Assembly: GCA_001796785.1 (NCBI GenBank)
Contig: MGNL01000030.1
Span: 1-8,813, forward strand
DNA: 8,813 bases
Reading direction: 5' to 3'
Source: Chloroflexi bacterium RBG_16_51_16
GTDB taxonomy: Bacteria; Chloroflexota; Anaerolineae; Anaerolineales; Villigracilaceae
The translations under genes were made by a program, and so were the position numbers. The notes under the pieces were generated by a model. It searched no databases. It saw nothing but the letters and a program-made list of their open reading frames with translations, and was not told where the DNA came from. Below are positions 6,440 through 8,813 of the stretch, one piece after another (the first letter of the stretch is position 1; every line of letters starts with the position of its first letter).

Positions 6440-6534
6440 TCAAAATCCCGTCCTGTCTGAAGTGTTGGGAATAATTAAGGTCTGGATCAATCGATGGTAA
6501 TCGGTTTCACTAAACTGAGCTTTGTCAAAGGGAA

Positions 6535-6540
6535 AAGGTG
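6535..6540 (+). promoter_or_regulatory. Ribosome binding site of rpoA
   Basis: AAGGTG lies four bases before the GTG at 6545. The in-frame ATG at 6554 would be 13 bases away, so this element favours the GTG start. A second purine stretch, AAAGGGA at 6527-6533, lies just upstream. Confidence 0.55.
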
Positions 6541-6544
6541 ACGC

Positions 6545-7510
6545 GTGACTGGAATGCTTAACATGGTCATGCCGAAGATCGAGCGTGAGGCTGAGGCTCG
6601 TAACTACGGCAAATTCACAATCAGCCCCCTGGAGCGCGGTTTCGGAGTTACGCTCGGCAATGCCCTTCGGCGGACGTTGCTCTCTTCACTCGAAGGTGCC
6701 GCGGTTAGCTCAGTCCGGTTCGCAGATGTACTTCACGAATTCAGCGATATACCCGGAGTGCGGGAGGACGTTATCCAGGTGATGCTGCAAATCAAGCAGC
6801 TCAGGATCAAAATGGATGGCGTGGACAGCACGCGGATGCACCTGGAGGTGCGGGGTGAGGGAACGGTCACTGCTGCGGATATCATTACACCCGCAGAAGT
6901 GGAGATTGTTAATCCAGAGCTTTACCTTTTCACGGTGGATAACAACAAGACCAAGTTGGATATCGAATTCACCGTCGAACGGGGTCGGGGATATTCGCCT
7001 TCAAACGAACGCTCAGGTCATCTGCCAATCGGAGAGCTGCCCGTTGACGCCATCTATAGCCCTGTCAAACGGGTAAATTGGGAAGTCGGTTCGGCCCGGG
7101 TCGGTCAAAGCACAAGTTACGATAAGCTGGTTCTTGATATCTGGACTGACGGCACAATAACCCCTGAACGTGCTCTTAGCGCTTCCGCCAAGATCTTGAT
7201 CGATCACCTGCGATACGTTGCGGGGATCAATGAAGATATGTTGGCAGTGGCTGTGGAACGTGAAGTCGGTGGATCTCGACTGAGCAGCGAACTTGCAGAA
7301 ACACCGGTGGAGGCACTCGATCTATCGGTCCGCGTGTTCAATTCGCTGAAACGGACCGGCATCACAACCGTGGGGGATGTACTCGACCTTCTGGAAAAAG
7401 GGGAGACCGCGGTCATGTCCATCCGTAATTTTGGCGAAAAAAGCCTGGATGAACTCCGACAGAAAATGCGCGAGAAGGGTTATTTGAAGGACGACGGGGC
7501 TGTGGAGTAA
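6545..7510 (+). CDS. rpoA: DNA-directed RNA polymerase alpha subunit
   Basis: Alpha dimerises to nucleate assembly of the polymerase, and its C-terminal domain binds UP elements and activators. The 321-residue product has the NTD at about 8-235, with YGKFTISPLERGFGVTLGNALRRTLLSSLEG at about 21-51 as the dimer and beta contact. The CTD at about 255-314 keeps DNA-contact residues equivalent to E. coli Arg265, Asn268 and Lys271 (Arg263, Asn266, Lys269), and GEKS at 297-300. The chosen start is the GTG at 6545, with AAGGTG at 6535-6540 as Shine-Dalgarno. An in-frame ATG at 6554 is a possible alternative, removing three residues. The gap after rpsD is 105 bases, in which I see no convincing promoter or terminator. 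rplQ follows after seven bases. Confidence 0.97.
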   Translation: MTGMLNMVMPKIEREAEARNYGKFTISPLERGFGVTLGNALRRTLLSSLEGAAVSSVRFADVLHEFSDIPGVREDVIQVMLQIKQLRIKMDGVDSTRMHLEVRGEGTVTAADIITPAEVEIVNPELYLFTVDNNKTKLDIEFTVERGRGYSPSNERSGHLPIGELPVDAIYSPVKRVNWEVGSARVGQSTSYDKLVLDIWTDGTITPERALSASAKILIDHLRYVAGINEDMLAVAVEREVGGSRLSSELAETPVEALDLSVRVFNSLKRTGITTVGDVLDLLEKGETAVMSIRNFGEKSLDELRQKMREKGYLKDDGAVE

Positions 7511-7517
7511 TATAAAA

Positions 7518-7895
7518 ATGAGACATAATGTTTACGGATATAGATTAGGTCGGACGAAAGGTGCCCGAAACGCGCTGCGCCGGAACTTGATCAAACAATT
7601 CCTGACCCATGAACGGATTCAAACAACTCGTGCCAAAGCTGCGGCGATCCGCGGTGAGGCGGAACGATTGATCACCCTCGCCCGCAATAGCGCCTCCGGC
7701 ACCGATGCCCAAAAGCTCAACTCTCGTCGCCAGGTGTCTGCGAGGTTGGGTGATGACCGCATGACCAAGCGATTATTCGAGGAAATTGCTCCGCGTTTCG
7801 CGACCCGCTCCGGTGGATATACGCGGGTGTTGAAACTGGGTCCGCGTTTGGGTGATTCGGCTGAAATGGTTATGTTAGAGCTCGTAGAGGAATAG
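7518..7895 (+). CDS. rplQ: 50S ribosomal protein L17 (bL17)
   Basis: L17 is a bacteria-specific large-subunit protein near the polypeptide exit tunnel. The 125-residue product is close to the 118-127 range of the family. It starts MRHNVYGYRLGRTKGARNALRRNL and contains the block THERIQTTRAKAAAIRGEAERLITLAR at about 30-56. The signature APRFATRSGGYTRVLKLG is at about 91-108, and the end is MVMLELVEE. The ATG lies seven bases after the rpoA stop. GGAG at 7504-7507, within the last codons of rpoA, is ten bases upstream and serves as the Shine-Dalgarno. This is the usual last gene of the alpha operon. Confidence 0.97.
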   Translation: MRHNVYGYRLGRTKGARNALRRNLIKQFLTHERIQTTRAKAAAIRGEAERLITLARNSASGTDAQKLNSRRQVSARLGDDRMTKRLFEEIAPRFATRSGGYTRVLKLGPRLGDSAEMVMLELVEE

Positions 7896-7904
7896 CGGTC
7901 CTGG

Positions 7905-7935
7905 ATCGACTGGTTCAATCTGGGTTGATTTTTTT
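7905..7935 (+). terminator. Weak terminator-like hairpin after rplQ
   Basis: Bases 7905-7911 (ATCGACT) can pair with 7923-7929 (GGTTGAT) if G-U pairs are allowed, around an 11-base loop, and a run of seven T follows directly (7929-7935). The stem is short and includes two wobble pairs, so this is at most a partial terminator or attenuator between rplQ and truA. Its position at the classical end of the alpha operon is what makes it worth listing. Confidence 0.3.
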
Positions 7936-7950
7936 CAATCGCATTTCTGA

Positions 7951-8775
7951 ATGGCACGTTACAAATTGATTCTGGCGTACGATGGGACAGATTACAAAGG
8001 CAGCCAGCGGCAGATCCGTACACGGACTGTTCAGGGTGAATTGGAAAAAGCCCTTAGATCGCTGGGCTGGAATGACGGTTCGGTCATCCTGGCCGGTCGA
8101 ACAGATGCTGGAGTGCATGCGACTGGACAGGTCGCAGCCTTGGATTTGGACTGGAATCATACGCCAGAGGACCTGCTCAAGGCCTTGAATTCTGTTCTCC
8201 CTGGAGATCTGGCGGTCAACCAGATCAGGAAGGCGGCTGAAGGCTTTCATCCGCGGTTTGATGCCAGCACAAGACTTTATGTGTATCAAATCGTGCAGGT
8301 GCCTGTGAGGTTGCCGTTACTTGAACGCCAGGCCTGGCGGGTTTGGCCGGAACTGGATCAGGCGCAACTTGAGAGGAACGCCGGGTTATTTTGTGGTCGG
8401 AATGATTACTTGGCCTTTGGTTCACCGACAACACCCGAAGGTCGAACGGTTCGAACGGTCCATAGTTCCACCTGGGTGAGACAGGTGGTAAACAATGGCA
8501 ATGAACCACTGACAGGTTGGTCATATTCGATCCGGGCGGACGCCTTTCTATATCGAATGGTGCGCAGGCTGGTTTTTGTTCAAGTCGCTGCCGCACAAGG
8601 AAGGATCTCTCACGACCAGATCAAAGCAGGTCTGGATCAGGGAAAGGAACTTCCTGCTGGACTTGCACCGGCCTGTGGACTGACGCTGGTCGACATTGAG
8701 TATGATGGCAAAGATCAAATTCCGGAGCGGCTTAAAAAAACAAGTCCATCCGGGAGAATAGTAACAGGAGATTAG
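7951..8775 (+). CDS. truA: tRNA pseudouridine(38-40) synthase TruA
   Basis: TruA converts uridines 38, 39 and 40 in the tRNA anticodon stem-loop to pseudouridine. The 274-residue product carries the catalytic Asp52 in AGRTDAGVHATGQV at about 48-61, preceded by Arg50. It also has FHPRFDASTRLYVYQI (about 99-114), IRADAFLYRMVRRLV (about 194-208, with Arg205 aligned to E. coli Arg205) and the APACGLTLV C-terminal motif. It is slightly longer than average because of a charged tail after about residue 257. The N-terminal motif reads YDGTDYKGSQRQ, with Ser18 where a Trp or Phe is usual. The ATG at 7951 has no visible Shine-Dalgarno. The gene lies 55 bases after rplQ and three bases before rplM, the common order rplQ-truA-rplM. 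Confidence 0.96.
   Translation: MARYKLILAYDGTDYKGSQRQIRTRTVQGELEKALRSLGWNDGSVILAGRTDAGVHATGQVAALDLDWNHTPEDLLKALNSVLPGDLAVNQIRKAAEGFHPRFDASTRLYVYQIVQVPVRLPLLERQAWRVWPELDQAQLERNAGLFCGRNDYLAFGSPTTPEGRTVRTVHSSTWVRQVVNNGNEPLTGWSYSIRADAFLYRMVRRLVFVQVAAAQGRISHDQIKAGLDQGKELPAGLAPACGLTLVDIEYDGKDQIPERLKKTSPSGRIVTGD
8766..8770 (+). promoter_or_regulatory. Ribosome binding site of rplM, inside truA
   Basis: AGGAG overlaps the last truA codons and is eight bases upstream of the GTG at 8779. It supports that GTG as the start of the next gene and predicts coupling to truA. Confidence 0.7.
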
Positions 8776-8778
8776 GAC

Positions 8779-8813
8779 GTGTTCAAAACTTATTATCCAA
8801 AATCGGGTGAGAT
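8779..8813 (+). CDS. rplM: 50S ribosomal protein L13 (uL13), 5' end only
   Basis: Only 11 codons are inside the window. They read MFKTYYPKSGE, with GTG as the initiator codon, which fits the family opening (M)KTYxPKxGEI of L13, an early-assembly large-subunit protein. The upstream AGGAG and the three-base gap after truA fit the truA-rplM-rpsI order seen in many bacteria. The call rests on this short stretch plus position; rpsI (S9) is expected beyond the window. Confidence 0.85.
   Translation, partial: MFKTYYPKSGE

Noticed and set aside
6447..6475. Possible promoter before rpoA (AATAAT at 6470-6475)
   Set aside because: The -10 is close to consensus but no -35-like hexamer lies at 16-18 bases, so I do not call it.
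7619..8023. 134-codon open frame on the - strand across the rplQ-truA junction
   Set aside because: It overlaps two well-supported genes and resembles no family I know.
1..8813. An undescribed multi-gene system, mobile element, CRISPR array or RNA gene
   Set aside because: All coding space is accounted for by known spc/alpha operon genes. I saw no direct repeats, insertion ends or structured RNA gene.

Overview
The window is a bacterial ribosomal-protein locus. It holds the 3' part of the spc operon, the alpha operon, and the junction to truA-rplM. Every gene is on the + strand. In order: rplF (3' end only), rplR, rpsE, rpmD, rplO, secY, adk, map, rpmJ, rpsM, rpsK, rpsD, rpoA, rplQ, truA, rplM (first codons only). 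Nearly all the DNA is coding. The longest gaps are about 105 bases (rpsD-rpoA) and 100 bases (map-rpmJ), so no stretch of 300 bases lacks a gene.

Organism (inference): a free-living bacterium of roughly balanced GC, most likely from the Chloroflexota (Anaerolineae-like), though other deep-branching Gram-positive-type lineages are possible. The hints are the adk-map insertion between secY and rpmJ, rpsD inside the alpha operon, the truA-rplM continuation after rplQ, a metal-site (Gram-positive style) adenylate kinase, and zinc-ligand versions of S4 and L36. No rRNA or phylogenetic test is possible from this window.

Layout: 1-1829 encodes large- and small-subunit proteins L6, L18, S5, L30 and L15, tightly packed and with one 8-base overlap (rpsE/rpmD). 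1886-4720 carries SecY (the translocon pore), adenylate kinase and methionine aminopeptidase, linking ribosome synthesis to protein export, nucleotide balance and N-terminal processing. The map-rpmJ gap contains a near-consensus sigma-70 promoter (TGGACA, 17 bases, TATAAT). infA, often found at this point, is absent. 4821-7895 is the alpha operon: L36, S13, S11, S4, RNA polymerase alpha and L17. A weak hairpin followed by T7 comes after rplQ. truA then runs directly into rplM.

I found no mobile element, CRISPR array, tRNA or rRNA gene, or novel multi-gene system. The points worth a second look are residue-level and regulatory: a His in SecY where E. coli has Arg357, an unusual Cys-His-Cys-Asp metal tetrad in Adk, a Ser in place of the usual aromatic in the TruA N-terminal motif, the internal promoter, and the missing infA.
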